Assembly (NCBI GenBank): GCA_023146365.1
Contig: JAGLCE010000039.1
Location: forward strand, 1 to 45,962
Source of the DNA: Endozoicomonadaceae bacterium
Lineage (GTDB): Bacteria > Pseudomonadota > Gammaproteobacteria > Pseudomonadales > Endozoicomonadaceae
Direction: 5' to 3'
DNA: 45,962 bases
Shown here: positions 15,669 to 24,167 of the stretch, in pieces
Layout of the letters: each line of letters opens with the position of its first letter
How positions within the stretch are numbered: the stretch's first letter is position 1
The notes under the pieces: generated by a model
Told to the model about the DNA's origin: nothing
The model's database searches: none
The model's input: only the letters and a program-made list of their open reading frames with translations
Position numbers and translations under genes: made by a program

Positions 15669-16964
15669 TTACGGATGGCACTTTTGTATGTGTTTTTCAA
15701 GATAAACTTCACTGCTAAGTAGTTTTTTACAGATAGAACATTCTAACTTTCTCTTTTTAATATGCACGACCCTATGATGATTCAGACCAATCAATGAATC
15801 GAATATTCTGTGACACGTAGAGCACGTAAACTGTTCATTTTCTTCCTTTACTGATGATGTTAATTTAATAACTAAATCATCATATTTTTTTAAACATTCA
15901 GGATGCACTGTTTTTATGTGACCTTTCATTCCATAATAGCTCTTATAGGTTTTTGTGCAAAAAGTGCAATGATAATTTTTTTTATTCTCATGGACATTGT
16001 TTATATGTTGTTTTAAGTTCCAATTAAATGAAAACATTGATAAGCATCGGTCGCACTTATATTTTTTTCCCTTAGGGTGAGCGTTTTTTTTGTCATGCTT
16101 TATGTTATTATTTAATATGCATGTATTACTGGAGAAGATTTCACATTTAACAGTTTTTTCAGAAGCATCTTCTTTGACCGGTAATTCATGAACAGAAGTA
16201 AAAACAGCATTATTTTCATCCCTTCTAAGAGAGACATCCTGACTATCATTAAGAGTATCAGCAGAATCCTCATGGTTATCATCGGTTCTGACTATACTCT
16301 TATCATTTTTTAATTCTGAACACTCGGATTGACCATAAGATTCGCAGCTAGCAACGCTATTTTTTGAATCACTAATTTTTGATAAAAATCCAACGTTATG
16401 ATCGTTTTTTAATAAAATTTCATCAAATAAATCCTTAGTATCCTCTTTAACTTCATCAATAACATCATATTTCATAACCATCTGGGATATCATGCTATCT
16501 TTTAAATAATTCAGTGCTGGGAAAGTTTCAGATTCATGACCTGCTAACTCTAAACGCTGGGTTTTATCATAAGACTCATTGTTAATAACGCTATTTTTTG
16601 AATTATTCATTGAGGGGATAGATGTAACGTTACGATCGAACTCTAAAAAAGTTTCATCATATATATTTCTATCACTCCTACGATCTTCATCAATAACATG
16701 GTCACAGCTCCAGCTAATTTCATCAACCAAATCGTTATTAACCATCTGCGGCATGGTGGTACGTTGAGCTATTATTCGAGTCTGCTCAACGTCTTTTTCT
16801 GTGTCAACATTAAAAGTGCTAAAAGTAGCAGGTTGCGATATTTTACTATTTCCGATATTATTGTGTACATCAAGATTTCTAGACAGATCCAGATCATTAG
16901 CATTCGAAAACAAACTTGTCTTGTCAATATCGCCTAACGTTATTGACAAAGGTTTTGTATTCAT
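15669..16964 (-). CDS. C2H2 zinc-finger protein, eukaryote-type (putative nucleomodulin)
   Basis: 431 residues. The C-terminal third carries four classic C2H2 fingers: C304/C307/H320/H325, C333/C336/H349/H354, C381/C384/H397/H401 and C409/C412/H425/H430, with typical spacing and finger signatures (KYKCDRC, NYHCTFC, FTCSTC). The N-terminal 300 residues are Asp/Ser/Asn-rich and probably disordered. They contain a diverged internal duplication of about 50-60 residues (about 90-140 and 168-218, sharing VIDE, F-D-E and SKNSV). A lysine-rich stretch (about 289-301) before the fingers could serve as a nuclear signal. SD AAGGA lies nine bases before the ATG. Tandem C2H2 fingers are a eukaryotic hallmark, so a role in host DNA or RNA binding is inferred. 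Codon use is much more AT-rich than the core genes. Confidence 0.85.
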   Translation of the reverse strand: MNTKPLSITLGDIDKTSLFSNANDLDLSRNLDVHNNIGNSKISQPATFSTFNVDTEKDVEQTRIIAQRTTMPQMVNNDLVDEISWSCDHVIDEDRRSDRNIYDETFLEFDRNVTSIPSMNNSKNSVINNESYDKTQRLELAGHESETFPALNYLKDSMISQMVMKYDVIDEVKEDTKDLFDEILLKNDHNVGFLSKISDSKNSVASCESYGQSECSELKNDKSIVRTDDNHEDSADTLNDSQDVSLRRDENNAVFTSVHELPVKEDASEKTVKCEIFSSNTCILNNNIKHDKKNAHPKGKKYKCDRCLSMFSFNWNLKQHINNVHENKKNYHCTFCTKTYKSYYGMKGHIKTVHPECLKKYDDLVIKLTSSVKEENEQFTCSTCHRIFDSLIGLNHHRVVHIKKRKLECSICKKLLSSEVYLEKHIQKCHP

Positions 16965-17439
16965 AATATAAAATCCTTTTGAGTATAAGTTATTAAAAAT
17001 ATCATCTCTTTCATAGATACATTAATAACTACATTTCATTAAAATTCAAGTGAAACCTAGGTAAATTGTTAATATAGATGAGCGGTTAGTTATAAAAACT
17101 AACTATATCTTATCAAATGACTGGAAAAAATCACAGACTCTCTCTTCCTCTCATTTAAAATAACCTCTTTATTGACAGCAATAGATGATAGAATATTTAT
17201 CTTTGCTAAAAAATAAAATATTCGCCTAACGATCCTATCTAGGTAAATGTCGAGGCTTTCACATGGGTAGTGGATCAGACTTGATCTGACAGTTATACAT
17301 TGATTTTTCTCATTGATTTTACACTGGTTTCTTGAATCCAGTGGAACTAATTAATTATTTAGTTATCCAACAATAAATACATCTATTTTTTGACAGTTAT
17401 TTTTAATGTTTACGGTTTTTAATCATAAAGGATTTTACT
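16965..17439. other. AT-rich divergent gap between zinc-finger and IRG-like genes
   Basis: No gene is seen in these 475 bases. The gap must hold promoters for both flanking genes. Features visible: a hairpin GTTAGT ... ACTAAC at 17085-17103, the repeated string CTAGGTAAAT (near 17057 and 17239), and a TTGACA at 17394-17399 without a convincing -10 at normal spacing. Confidence 0.6.
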
Positions 17440-18381
17440 ATGTATAAACAACTAGGGTATGCACCTTTAATACATGCACAGCCAATAGAGGCGGCCAGCT
17501 ATAGTTTTGCTTTAAACAGCGAAAAAAGTACATGCGCAAGATATATATTGGCTATTTGCGCTGGTGCTAGAAGTCTTGTTTTCGGCTATACGATTCGGAG
17601 AGAAGATATAGAAAATCTTATCGAAAGCAACTTTGATGAATTTCATGAACTGTACTTCGTCCGTTCTCTAGAAGGGCGAGGAATCAAATTATTAATGAAT
17701 GAGGCCGATAAAGAATCTAAAGCTGAAGCTGAAGCTGAAGCCGAAAAGGGTAGGAAAGACTTATCTGACAATCTTGAAAAATATAAAAACCATTTCAAAG
17801 TGGCAGTCGATGGGGATGATCACTGTGGAAAAGCTAGCTTTATTAATGCAATAAGGGGGAAAAATGTTAATGATATCGATGCCGTACCTCTTTATGATTT
17901 TGGAGAAAGGCCAAAAGGAGTCACCGATTTCTACGAACTTAACAAGTCTGTTGTACTATGTAAACTACCACATTATTTATATTTAAAAGAACGTTTCACA
18001 TGCGCTCGTTTTGATAAATTTGATGCAGTCGTCATTCTAAGTGATAAAGACATTTGTATGAAGCATAAGGATTATAATTATAGTGTAATGCCTGAAATGG
18101 CTATGGCTGTTAAGAAAGCTAAAAAACCTTATTTAATTGTAAAAACTAAAATGGATGCTGCTGTTTTTACGTATAGACTTAACACTTTGTCAAATGACAG
18201 TGAAGAGTTTATAGCCAATGAAATATCTAAAGAGATGTCAAATGTGTTAAACTATCAGGGTATAAATCCCTGCAACGGAAAGCCTTTTTTGATTGAGAGT
18301 GACTCTGCTGATAAATATGATTTAAAGGAAGTTGAACAATTAATAAAAAACTCGAACTTCAGTGCCAATGTGACACATTAA
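17440..18381 (+). CDS. IRG-like (immunity-related GTPase) protein with degenerate GTP-binding motifs
   Basis: 313 residues. The central part follows animal p47 immunity-related GTPases: FKVAVDGDDHCGKASFINAI (119-138) parallels the IRG P-loop, then KGVTDFY (switch region), LCKLPHY at the G3 position, FDAVVILS, VKTKMD (G4, TKxD, 236-239) and PFLIESDSADKYDLKEVE (282-299), like the IRG strand ending in S-x-x-x-x-K-Y-D. G1 keeps Gly125, Gly130 and Lys131 but has Ala132 instead of Ser/Thr, and G3 lacks the DxxG residues. GTP hydrolysis is therefore probably weak or absent. The C-terminal helical part is shorter than in ~400-residue IRGs. An (Ala-Glu)4 stretch at 95-102 is encoded by GCTGAA repeats. 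SD AAAGGA precedes the ATG. Family call rests on motif order; function unknown. Confidence 0.75.
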   Translation: MYKQLGYAPLIHAQPIEAASYSFALNSEKSTCARYILAICAGARSLVFGYTIRREDIENLIESNFDEFHELYFVRSLEGRGIKLLMNEADKESKAEAEAEAEKGRKDLSDNLEKYKNHFKVAVDGDDHCGKASFINAIRGKNVNDIDAVPLYDFGERPKGVTDFYELNKSVVLCKLPHYLYLKERFTCARFDKFDAVVILSDKDICMKHKDYNYSVMPEMAMAVKKAKKPYLIVKTKMDAAVFTYRLNTLSNDSEEFIANEISKEMSNVLNYQGINPCNGKPFLIESDSADKYDLKEVEQLIKNSNFSANVTH

Positions 18382-18587
18382 ATTTTGATGTCCAGTGAGC
18401 GAAACTCACGATCGATTCACCCTTGTTAGCTGATGCCTGATGACGCTTGCCCGCAGTCCGTGTCATTGCGGTTGTTTTCAGTGTCGTATAAAGAATGGAA
18501 GCTGCTAGGGGAGTATTTTTAAAAAAGTGTTATCAGTTGAGGGTGTTCAAACTCAATGATAAAACGATTTAACGCTGGTTGTTCGTT

Positions 18588-19328
18588 CTAGGTATCATCA
18601 CATTTCTGAACCAGTCTGGAAAATAAAATACCGATCTCGAACAATAACCACATCGGTATTGCCAGTAGAGACTGAGAGATCACATCTGGCGGTGTCAGTA
18701 ACATGCCAAGTATAAAACAGATAACAATGACATAAGGGCGTTTAGCCTTCAACGACGCCACATCAGCCATTCCAGACCAAACCAGCAGGACTGTCGCAAT
18801 CGGTATTTCAAAGGCCAAGCCAAAGGCAAAGAACATCTTCAAAACGAAATCAAGATACCGGTTGATATCCGTCATTATCGCAACACTTTCTGGCCCCACG
18901 CGGGTAAAAAACCCGAACACCAGCGGGAACACAAGACAGTAGGCGAACGCCACACCGGCATAAAATAACAGAACACTGGTGCACAATAATGGCACCGCAA
19001 TGCGCTTCTCATGCCGGTACAGTCCTGGTGAGATAAACGTCCACACTTGATGCAGCAGAAACGGTATGGCCAGAAAGACAGAAACGACCAGTGTCAGCTT
19101 GAAGGGTGTTAAAAATGGCGATGCCACATCCGTGGCAATCATGCTGGCGCCTTCAGGAAGATAAGCTCTTAACGGCTCTGAAACAAACACATAAATATCG
19201 TTGGCAAAGTAAAACAGTCCAAGAAAAATCACCAATATGATGCCGACACTTTTCAGCAGACTTTCTCGCAGTTCCAGCAAATGCCGAACCAGCGGCCGCT
19301 GATTGTCCATTGATGAAGGCTCTGTCAT
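18588..19328 (-). CDS. tatC: Sec-independent protein translocase TatC
   Basis: Polytopic receptor of the twin-arginine translocon; binds RR signal peptides with TatB. Seen: the N-terminal HLLELRESLLKS motif, about six membrane segments, FLTPFKLTLVVSVFLAIPFL, HQVWTFISPGLYRHEKR and ALPFEIP-like FGLAFEIPIATVLLVW. Its 246 residues are normal. The start overlaps the tatB stop by four bases. Confidence 0.95.
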   Translation of the reverse strand: MTEPSSMDNQRPLVRHLLELRESLLKSVGIILVIFLGLFYFANDIYVFVSEPLRAYLPEGASMIATDVASPFLTPFKLTLVVSVFLAIPFLLHQVWTFISPGLYRHEKRIAVPLLCTSVLLFYAGVAFAYCLVFPLVFGFFTRVGPESVAIMTDINRYLDFVLKMFFAFGLAFEIPIATVLLVWSGMADVASLKAKRPYVIVICFILGMLLTPPDVISQSLLAIPMWLLFEIGILFSRLVQKCDDT

Positions 19329-19696
19329 GGATCTATCTTACTGCCACTGTTGTCGGTCTGGCCGTCACCGTTTGCCGCTGTCAGCTGCGAACTGTCGGAT
19401 AAAGTCGATGTGTCCTCTGCTGCATCGATCTGACGGTTGAGATCTTCGACCTCTTTCTGCACTCTATCCCGACTCTTTTTCAGTTCAGCCATAACCGATT
19501 CGTTGTGAATATCACGACGAACTTCATCCATATTGATCTCTTTTTCAATCTCCTGTTGAATCGACTGAACAGTGCGGCGTAACCGACCCACCCACACGGC
19601 ACTGACCTTAATAGCGACCGGCAGTCGCTCAGGCCCCAGCACAATCAGAGCGACAACGACTACGACCAACAATTCAAAAAAACCAATATCGAACAC
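19325..19696 (-). CDS. tatB: Sec-independent protein translocase TatB
   Basis: Single-span protein that forms the substrate receptor with TatC. Seen: MFDIGFFELLVVVVVALIVL membrane helix with the conserved Glu, GPERLP hinge, then an amphipathic helix and a charged, probably disordered tail. 123 residues. It lies between tatA and tatC in the standard operon order. Confidence 0.94.
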   Translation of the reverse strand: MFDIGFFELLVVVVVALIVLGPERLPVAIKVSAVWVGRLRRTVQSIQQEIEKEINMDEVRRDIHNESVMAELKKSRDRVQKEVEDLNRQIDAAEDTSTLSDSSQLTAANGDGQTDNSGSKIDP

Positions 19697-19711
19697 TATT
19701 CTGTTACCTAA

Positions 19712-19975
19712 TTACGACGGCTTTTCCCGAGATGGTCTCTCTCCGGATGTTTCATGCTGCGCCGTAAAGGTCGCATTTCGTCCCAGCGTGCCCTTTTCAT
19801 CAGAGGAGATCTCTGCTGGCATGTCCGATGCTTCAGTATTCATCGCCTTTTTGAAGCCCTTCACCGCCCCGCCCAGATCAGCACCAATATTGCGCAGGCG
19901 CTTCGTTCCGAACACCATCACCACTATCAGCAGTACGATCAATAACTGCCAGAGACTGATTCCACCCAAACCCAT
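19712..19975 (-). CDS. tatA: Sec-independent protein translocase TatA
   Basis: Pore-forming component of the Tat system. Seen: MGLGGISLWQLLIVLLIVV membrane helix, FGTKRLRNIGADLGGAVKGF (FGTKRL hinge and amphipathic helix), then a polar tail. 87 residues, typical. First tat gene of the operon, fifteen bases before tatB. Confidence 0.95.
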   Translation of the reverse strand: MGLGGISLWQLLIVLLIVVMVFGTKRLRNIGADLGGAVKGFKKAMNTEASDMPAEISSDEKGTLGRNATFTAQHETSGERPSREKPS

Positions 19976-20032
19976 AATAATTCCTCCAGCTTGTTACACC
20001 GGCATTGGTTCAACAGATCAAAGCCAGACTCA

Positions 20033-20368
20033 TCAGAGCTGCTTCGGCAGACCACCACCCAGCATATGAAAGTGGAGATGAAATACTTCCTGACCACCGC
20101 CCTTACCGGTGTTCACCACGGTACGGTAGCCACCTTCAAGCCCCTGCTGTCGAGCAATATGGGGAATCGTCATCAGCATATGACTGGCCAGATTCCGATC
20201 CTCATCCGTCAGGTCATCCAAACTTACCACATGCTTGCGCGGAATCACCAGCAGATGAATAGGCGCCTTGGGCTGAATATCCCGGAACGCCAGACAATGG
20301 TCATCTTCATAGACAATATCCGCCGGAATGGCACCATTGCAAATATTACAAAAGATACAGTCACTCAT
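20033..20368 (-). CDS. HIT-family nucleotide-binding protein (HinT-like)
   Basis: Histidine-triad purine nucleotide hydrolase/phosphoramidase. Seen: MSDCIFCNICNG zinc-like N-terminus, LAFRDIQPKAPIHLLVIPRKH, NTGKGGGQEVFHLHFHMLGG with the HxHxH triad. I chose the ATG at 20368, which has AGGAAG eight bases upstream; the frame extends upstream to 20422 only because it reads through the 3' remains of hisI. 111 residues, normal for HinT. It sits where hisE would be in Pseudomonas. Confidence 0.92.
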   Translation of the reverse strand: MSDCIFCNICNGAIPADIVYEDDHCLAFRDIQPKAPIHLLVIPRKHVVSLDDLTDEDRNLASHMLMTIPHIARQQGLEGGYRTVVNTGKGGGQEVFHLHFHMLGGGLPKQL

Positions 20369-20650
20369 CACATTCACTTCCTGTTTCACATCAGATAGCA
20401 GGGTATCACCATCATAATCCATCTGGATATCATCTAGCGACGGTAGATGATCGAAGCATTCACCTTTTCGTCAACCCGCCTGACTAGCGTGGGATCCATA
20501 GAGCACGCTAATCCCTCACGATCAGCTCCAGCCATGCAAGGTTCATCGATATCATTATTAAAATGTAGCCCGTTTATGCATCCTGCACAGTGCCGATATC
20601 AGACCATCTTCACCCCAGTGAACGACAGCTAGCCATACGGACTGACTCAT
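20369..20650 (-). pseudogene. hisI: Decayed phosphoribosyl-AMP cyclohydrolase gene
   Basis: An ATG at 20650-20648 overlaps the ubiB stop (TAATG) and opens VVHWGEDGLISAL, matching the HisI N-terminus. A second frame then gives VQDA-stop-TGYILIMISMN (family: VQDxxTGxVLMxAWMN), RALWIPR (AVYWSRSR) and further stops. A third frame gives KGECFDHLPSLDDIQMDYDG then DTLL (family: KGExSGHVQ...LDCDxDTLL). At least two frameshifts and several stops are present, and the C-terminal zinc site (HTGRxSCF) is gone. Position between ubiB and the tat block is exactly where hisI lies in Pseudomonas. Good confidence. Confidence 0.82.
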
Positions 20651-22263
20651 TATTGTTCACTCCTGCCTCCCGGCTTCAGCAAGCACACAGCAGCAATACC
20701 CAGCAAAAAAGGCTCCCAACTGATGGTCGCCAACCAATCTGGCTGTAACCATGCGGCGACGGCCAGAACCAGTACGCCAGCACCGAACAATCGGAACCAG
20801 CCATCACGGCCTGATGACTCTCGTCGATTAAGTATGCGCTCCTGCTGACCACGGATTTCATGCAGATCGCGGATGAGTTGATGCGCTACCATCGGTACCT
20901 GTTCAATCAGCTGAGGCATCTGTTCATTGATTCTGCGCAAAACGCCCGTCGGTGCGACTCGATCTTTCATCCACTTTTCCAGAAAAGGCTGAGCCGTCGC
21001 CCAAAGATCCAGTTGTGGATATAGCTGTCGACCAAGACCTTCGATATTGAGCAGTGTTTTCTGTAGCAAGACCAATTGAGGCTGCACTTCCATGTTGAAA
21101 CGACGGGCAGCGGAAAACAGATTCAACAACACCTGTCCAAACGAGATTTCCGCCAACGGTTTTTCAAAGATCGGTTCACAAACCGTGCGGATTGCCGCCT
21201 CCAACTCATTGATCACGGTATCCTGCGGAACCCAACCGGAATCGATATGCAGCTGTGCCACCATCCGGTAATCACGATGAAAGAAAGCCAGCAAATTTCG
21301 GGCGAGGTAGCTCAAATCTTCCGGCCTCAGTGAGCCGACAATCCCGCAGTCCACACCGATATATTGAGGATCTTCAGGATGATCAAAGGAGACAAAGATA
21401 TTGCCTGGATGCATATCTGCATGAAAAAAACTGTCTCTGAACACCTGGGTAAAGAACACCTCCACTCCGCGTTCCGCCAGCTTCTTCATGTCAGTACCTT
21501 GAGCTTCCAAGGCTTCAATGTCAGCGACTGGAACGCCATAGATACGCTCCATCACCATGACTTTCTGACTACAGTAATCCCAGTAAACCCGTGGAATATA
21601 TAATGATGGAGAACCCAGAAAGTTACGGCGTAGCTGCGAGGCGTTAGCAGCTTCACGTTGCAGATTTAACTCATCAAAAATGGTTTTTTCATAATCGGCA
21701 ACCACTTCAACAGGCCGTAATCGCCGCCCATCACTTGAGATACGTATCAGTATGTTGGCCATTAAAAACAGCAACGACATATCCTGCCGAATGGTCTTCT
21801 CAATACCGGGACGGATCACCTTGACTACCACGGACTCACCACTATGCAACGTCGCTTCATGCACCTGAGCCACGGAGGCTGACGCCATCGGCTCACGATT
21901 AAACGTGGCAAATAGCTCTGCCGGTCTCCTGCCGAGACTTTTATGGATAATAGATTCGGACTCTTCACCCGAAAACGGTGGCACGCTATCCTGCAGCTTT
22001 GCCAGTTCATCACCAATATCATCCGGCAACAGATCTCGCCGAGTAGAAAGGATCTGTCCGAATTTGACAAAAATAGGCCCCAGCTCAATGAGTGCCAGAC
22101 GCAGCCGCTCCCCACGGGACAATAAACAGGGAATAAAACACCAAGGCAACAGTTTGAGAAACCAGCGGAGATAAAAAGGCAGTGGCTCACTGTCAACCAG
22201 GTTATCCAGGCGATAACGGGTGGCCACTGACGCTATCTTGAATAATCGAAAAACCTGCTGCAC
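20650..22263 (-). CDS. ubiB: UbiB, ABC1/ADCK atypical kinase for ubiquinone biosynthesis
   Basis: Membrane-associated atypical kinase/ATPase needed for ubiquinone synthesis, thought to help mobilise lipid intermediates. Seen: KFGQ motif in GPIFVKFGQILSTRRDLLP (about 65-83), the A-rich loop PMASASVAQVHEA, Lys in VVVKVIRPGIEK, catalytic HADMHPGNIFV and GVDCGIVGSL (DFG-like), and two C-terminal membrane segments. Its 537 residues are typical. Lies after ubiJ with a three-base gap; its stop overlaps the dead hisI start. Confidence 0.95.
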   Translation of the reverse strand: MQQVFRLFKIASVATRYRLDNLVDSEPLPFYLRWFLKLLPWCFIPCLLSRGERLRLALIELGPIFVKFGQILSTRRDLLPDDIGDELAKLQDSVPPFSGEESESIIHKSLGRRPAELFATFNREPMASASVAQVHEATLHSGESVVVKVIRPGIEKTIRQDMSLLFLMANILIRISSDGRRLRPVEVVADYEKTIFDELNLQREAANASQLRRNFLGSPSLYIPRVYWDYCSQKVMVMERIYGVPVADIEALEAQGTDMKKLAERGVEVFFTQVFRDSFFHADMHPGNIFVSFDHPEDPQYIGVDCGIVGSLRPEDLSYLARNLLAFFHRDYRMVAQLHIDSGWVPQDTVINELEAAIRTVCEPIFEKPLAEISFGQVLLNLFSAARRFNMEVQPQLVLLQKTLLNIEGLGRQLYPQLDLWATAQPFLEKWMKDRVAPTGVLRRINEQMPQLIEQVPMVAHQLIRDLHEIRGQQERILNRRESSGRDGWFRLFGAGVLVLAVAAWLQPDWLATISWEPFLLGIAAVCLLKPGGRSEQ

Positions 22264-22266
22264 CGA

Positions 22267-22911
22267 TCAGACACCCTGTATTTTCTGTTGCGCCTTTGCC
22301 ATTAAACGTTCCACCCTTGCCTGCAACCGGTCGACAGCCAATCGCAGCCCATGCAAGTCATCACGAAAAGCATCGACTTCATTCTTGGGCGGCAATATCC
22401 GCAGTTCTTCCTGCAGGTACTCAGAGAGATTGAGTCGGGCGGTGGTGGCAACATCACCGAATAGAGCAGCCCCTACTCTACCCACCTGGCCAATGGCTTG
22501 CGCAGCTATACCGCCACTGTAACGAGCCAAAAGCGCTTCCCAATCGAATTCACTCTGCTTCATGATAGTAGCAATGCTCAACAACAATTCGCTCTTTCCC
22601 GCCAAGGTAATCCCTTCGCTGCACAGCGTTTTCATCGGGTTATCACTGACGACCAGTTTCAACAATGCCGATGCAGTACCACAAATCACGCACTCTTCGA
22701 CCCACTCATAACATGCGCGTAATTCAATGCCCTCTTCGGTGAATACCAGCCAGATATCCATGTCAGGGCTGGTACAAGCCACTTTCAGCACCTGACCATT
22801 CAGTGCAGCGAAACGTTTGGCAGTCACAGGATCCAGCTTCATGATCTGCCTCAGTCCCTGCTCCAGCGCCATTCTTGCAGCAGTGCCGGGCATGCTTGCC
22901 AGCAGTGTCAT
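22267..22911 (-). CDS. ubiJ: Ubiquinone biosynthesis accessory factor UbiJ (SCP2-like)
   Basis: Lipid-binding accessory protein that organises the soluble Ubi metabolon. Seen: N-terminal SCP2-like domain (LNGQVLKVACTSPDMDIWLV, CGTASALLKL) and a C-terminal coiled coil (about 170-210, LRLAVDRLQARVERLMAKAQ). 214 residues. The start overlaps the ubiE stop by four bases, and ubiE-ubiJ-ubiB form the usual operon. Confidence 0.9.
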   Translation of the reverse strand: MTLLASMPGTAARMALEQGLRQIMKLDPVTAKRFAALNGQVLKVACTSPDMDIWLVFTEEGIELRACYEWVEECVICGTASALLKLVVSDNPMKTLCSEGITLAGKSELLLSIATIMKQSEFDWEALLARYSGGIAAQAIGQVGRVGAALFGDVATTARLNLSEYLQEELRILPPKNEVDAFRDDLHGLRLAVDRLQARVERLMAKAQQKIQGV

Positions 22912-23666
22912 GGTTTGATCCCTTTATGCAGAGCAACAATGCCACCGGTCATATTGTGATAATCCGTCTGAACAAATCCTGCGGATTTCATCATCTGTTC
23001 CAAGGTATCCTGATCGGGATGCATTCGGATGGATTCTGCCAGATAACGGTAACTTTCAGCATCACCGGCAATCAGCTTGCCCATCACAGGCAGAGCCATA
23101 AAAGAGTACGCATCATACAGCTTGCTTAACATGGGGTTGTTGATTTTAGAAAACTCCAGTATCAACAGGCGACCTCCAGGTTTCAACACCCGATTCATGG
23201 AACGCAGCGCATTATCCTTGTCCGTGACGTTGCGCAAACCAAACGCAATAGTGATGCAGTCAAAGGTGTTATCTGGAAAAGGCAGGCATTCGGCATCCGC
23301 CTGAACATAGTCAACATTACCACAGATACCCGCATCCATGAGTTTGTTGCGGCCAACCGCCAGCATGGCATCACTGATATCCGCCAGAACCACCTGACCG
23401 CAGCTACCGACAATCGTTGAAAACTTTGCGGTCAAATCCCCTGTTCCACCTGCAATATCCAGTATTTTCTGACCAGAACGGGCTGCGCTCATTTCGATGG
23501 TAAACCGCTTCCACAACCGATGAACGCCCATCGACATCAGATCATTCATTAGATCGTACTTGCCAGCCACTGACTGAAAAACATCAGCCACCCGCTTTTG
23601 CTTGTCATCCCTGTCAACGGTTTGATAGCCGAAATGAGTAGTATCTTTTGAGCGTTTGTCGGTCAT
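22908..23666 (-). CDS. ubiE: Ubiquinone/menaquinone C-methyltransferase UbiE
   Basis: SAM-dependent methyltransferase of ubiquinone synthesis. Seen: THFGYQTV, VFQSVAGKYDLMNDLMSMG, SAM motif LDIAGGTGDLTAKF, ADAECLPFPDNTFDCITIAF and the C-terminal GFVQTDYHNMTGGIVALHKG. 252 residues, full length. First gene of ubiE-ubiJ-ubiB. Intact ubi genes fit the retained chorismate pathway. Confidence 0.96.
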   Translation of the reverse strand: MTDKRSKDTTHFGYQTVDRDDKQKRVADVFQSVAGKYDLMNDLMSMGVHRLWKRFTIEMSAARSGQKILDIAGGTGDLTAKFSTIVGSCGQVVLADISDAMLAVGRNKLMDAGICGNVDYVQADAECLPFPDNTFDCITIAFGLRNVTDKDNALRSMNRVLKPGGRLLILEFSKINNPMLSKLYDAYSFMALPVMGKLIAGDAESYRYLAESIRMHPDQDTLEQMMKSAGFVQTDYHNMTGGIVALHKGIKP

Positions 23667-23774
23667 GATTCATCCAGAAAACAACAGTACAGAGATCAGG
23701 GTGAGTTATTCTAGCGTTCCTGTCAGGCAATGTCTTGACCTACGTATCGCTACTGTCACAATCTAGAAAGAGAT

Positions 23775-24167
23775 TCACAACAGAATGTTAATTGGTCTGA
23801 CATCAGGATCTCTTAAAGCACCTACCTGACTCAATCGATCCAGATAGTTCTGCCAATAATCGACATGGTTAACGCCAAGATCGTAGAGATACTCCCACGT
23901 GTAGAGACCGGAATCATGTCCATCATCGAAGATCAGCTTGATTGCATAATTGCCAACGACCTCCGCGCCGGTGAACTTCACATTTTTCTTACCTGTCTGC
24001 AAAACTTCCTGACCAACACCATGACCACGGACTTCGGCAGAAGGACTGTAAACTCTCAAAAATTCAGCATTGAGTGCCAGATGATTTCCATCACCATAAA
24101 ACAACTCTAGTAAGCCGCTTTTACGATGCAGCTTGATATCGACAGGCACCCCACCAGATGCACCCAT
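23775..24167 (-). CDS. DUF971 (gamma-butyrobetaine hydroxylase N-terminal-like) protein
   Basis: Small protein of unknown function. Seen: IKLHRKSGLLELFYGDG, LNAEFLRVYSPSAEVRGHG, VGNYAIKLIFDDGHDSGLYT and WEYLYDLG, which form the DUF971 signature (S-x-E-x-R-x-H, W-D-G/H-D-S-G-x-Y-x-W-x-x-L). 130 residues. In Pseudomonas this gene also sits between hslVU and ubiE. A start near 24167 is adopted. The hslVU genes are missing here and an accessory region begins instead. Confidence 0.85.
   Translation of the reverse strand: MGASGGVPVDIKLHRKSGLLELFYGDGNHLALNAEFLRVYSPSAEVRGHGVGQEVLQTGKKNVKFTGAEVVGNYAIKLIFDDGHDSGLYTWEYLYDLGVNHVDYWQNYLDRLSQVGALRDPDVRPINILL

Noticed and set aside
18382..18587. Hairpins (GTGAG ... 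CTCAC near 18395; TTGAG ... CTCAA near 18550) as terminators
   Set aside because: Stems of five bases without a U-tract; too weak to call.
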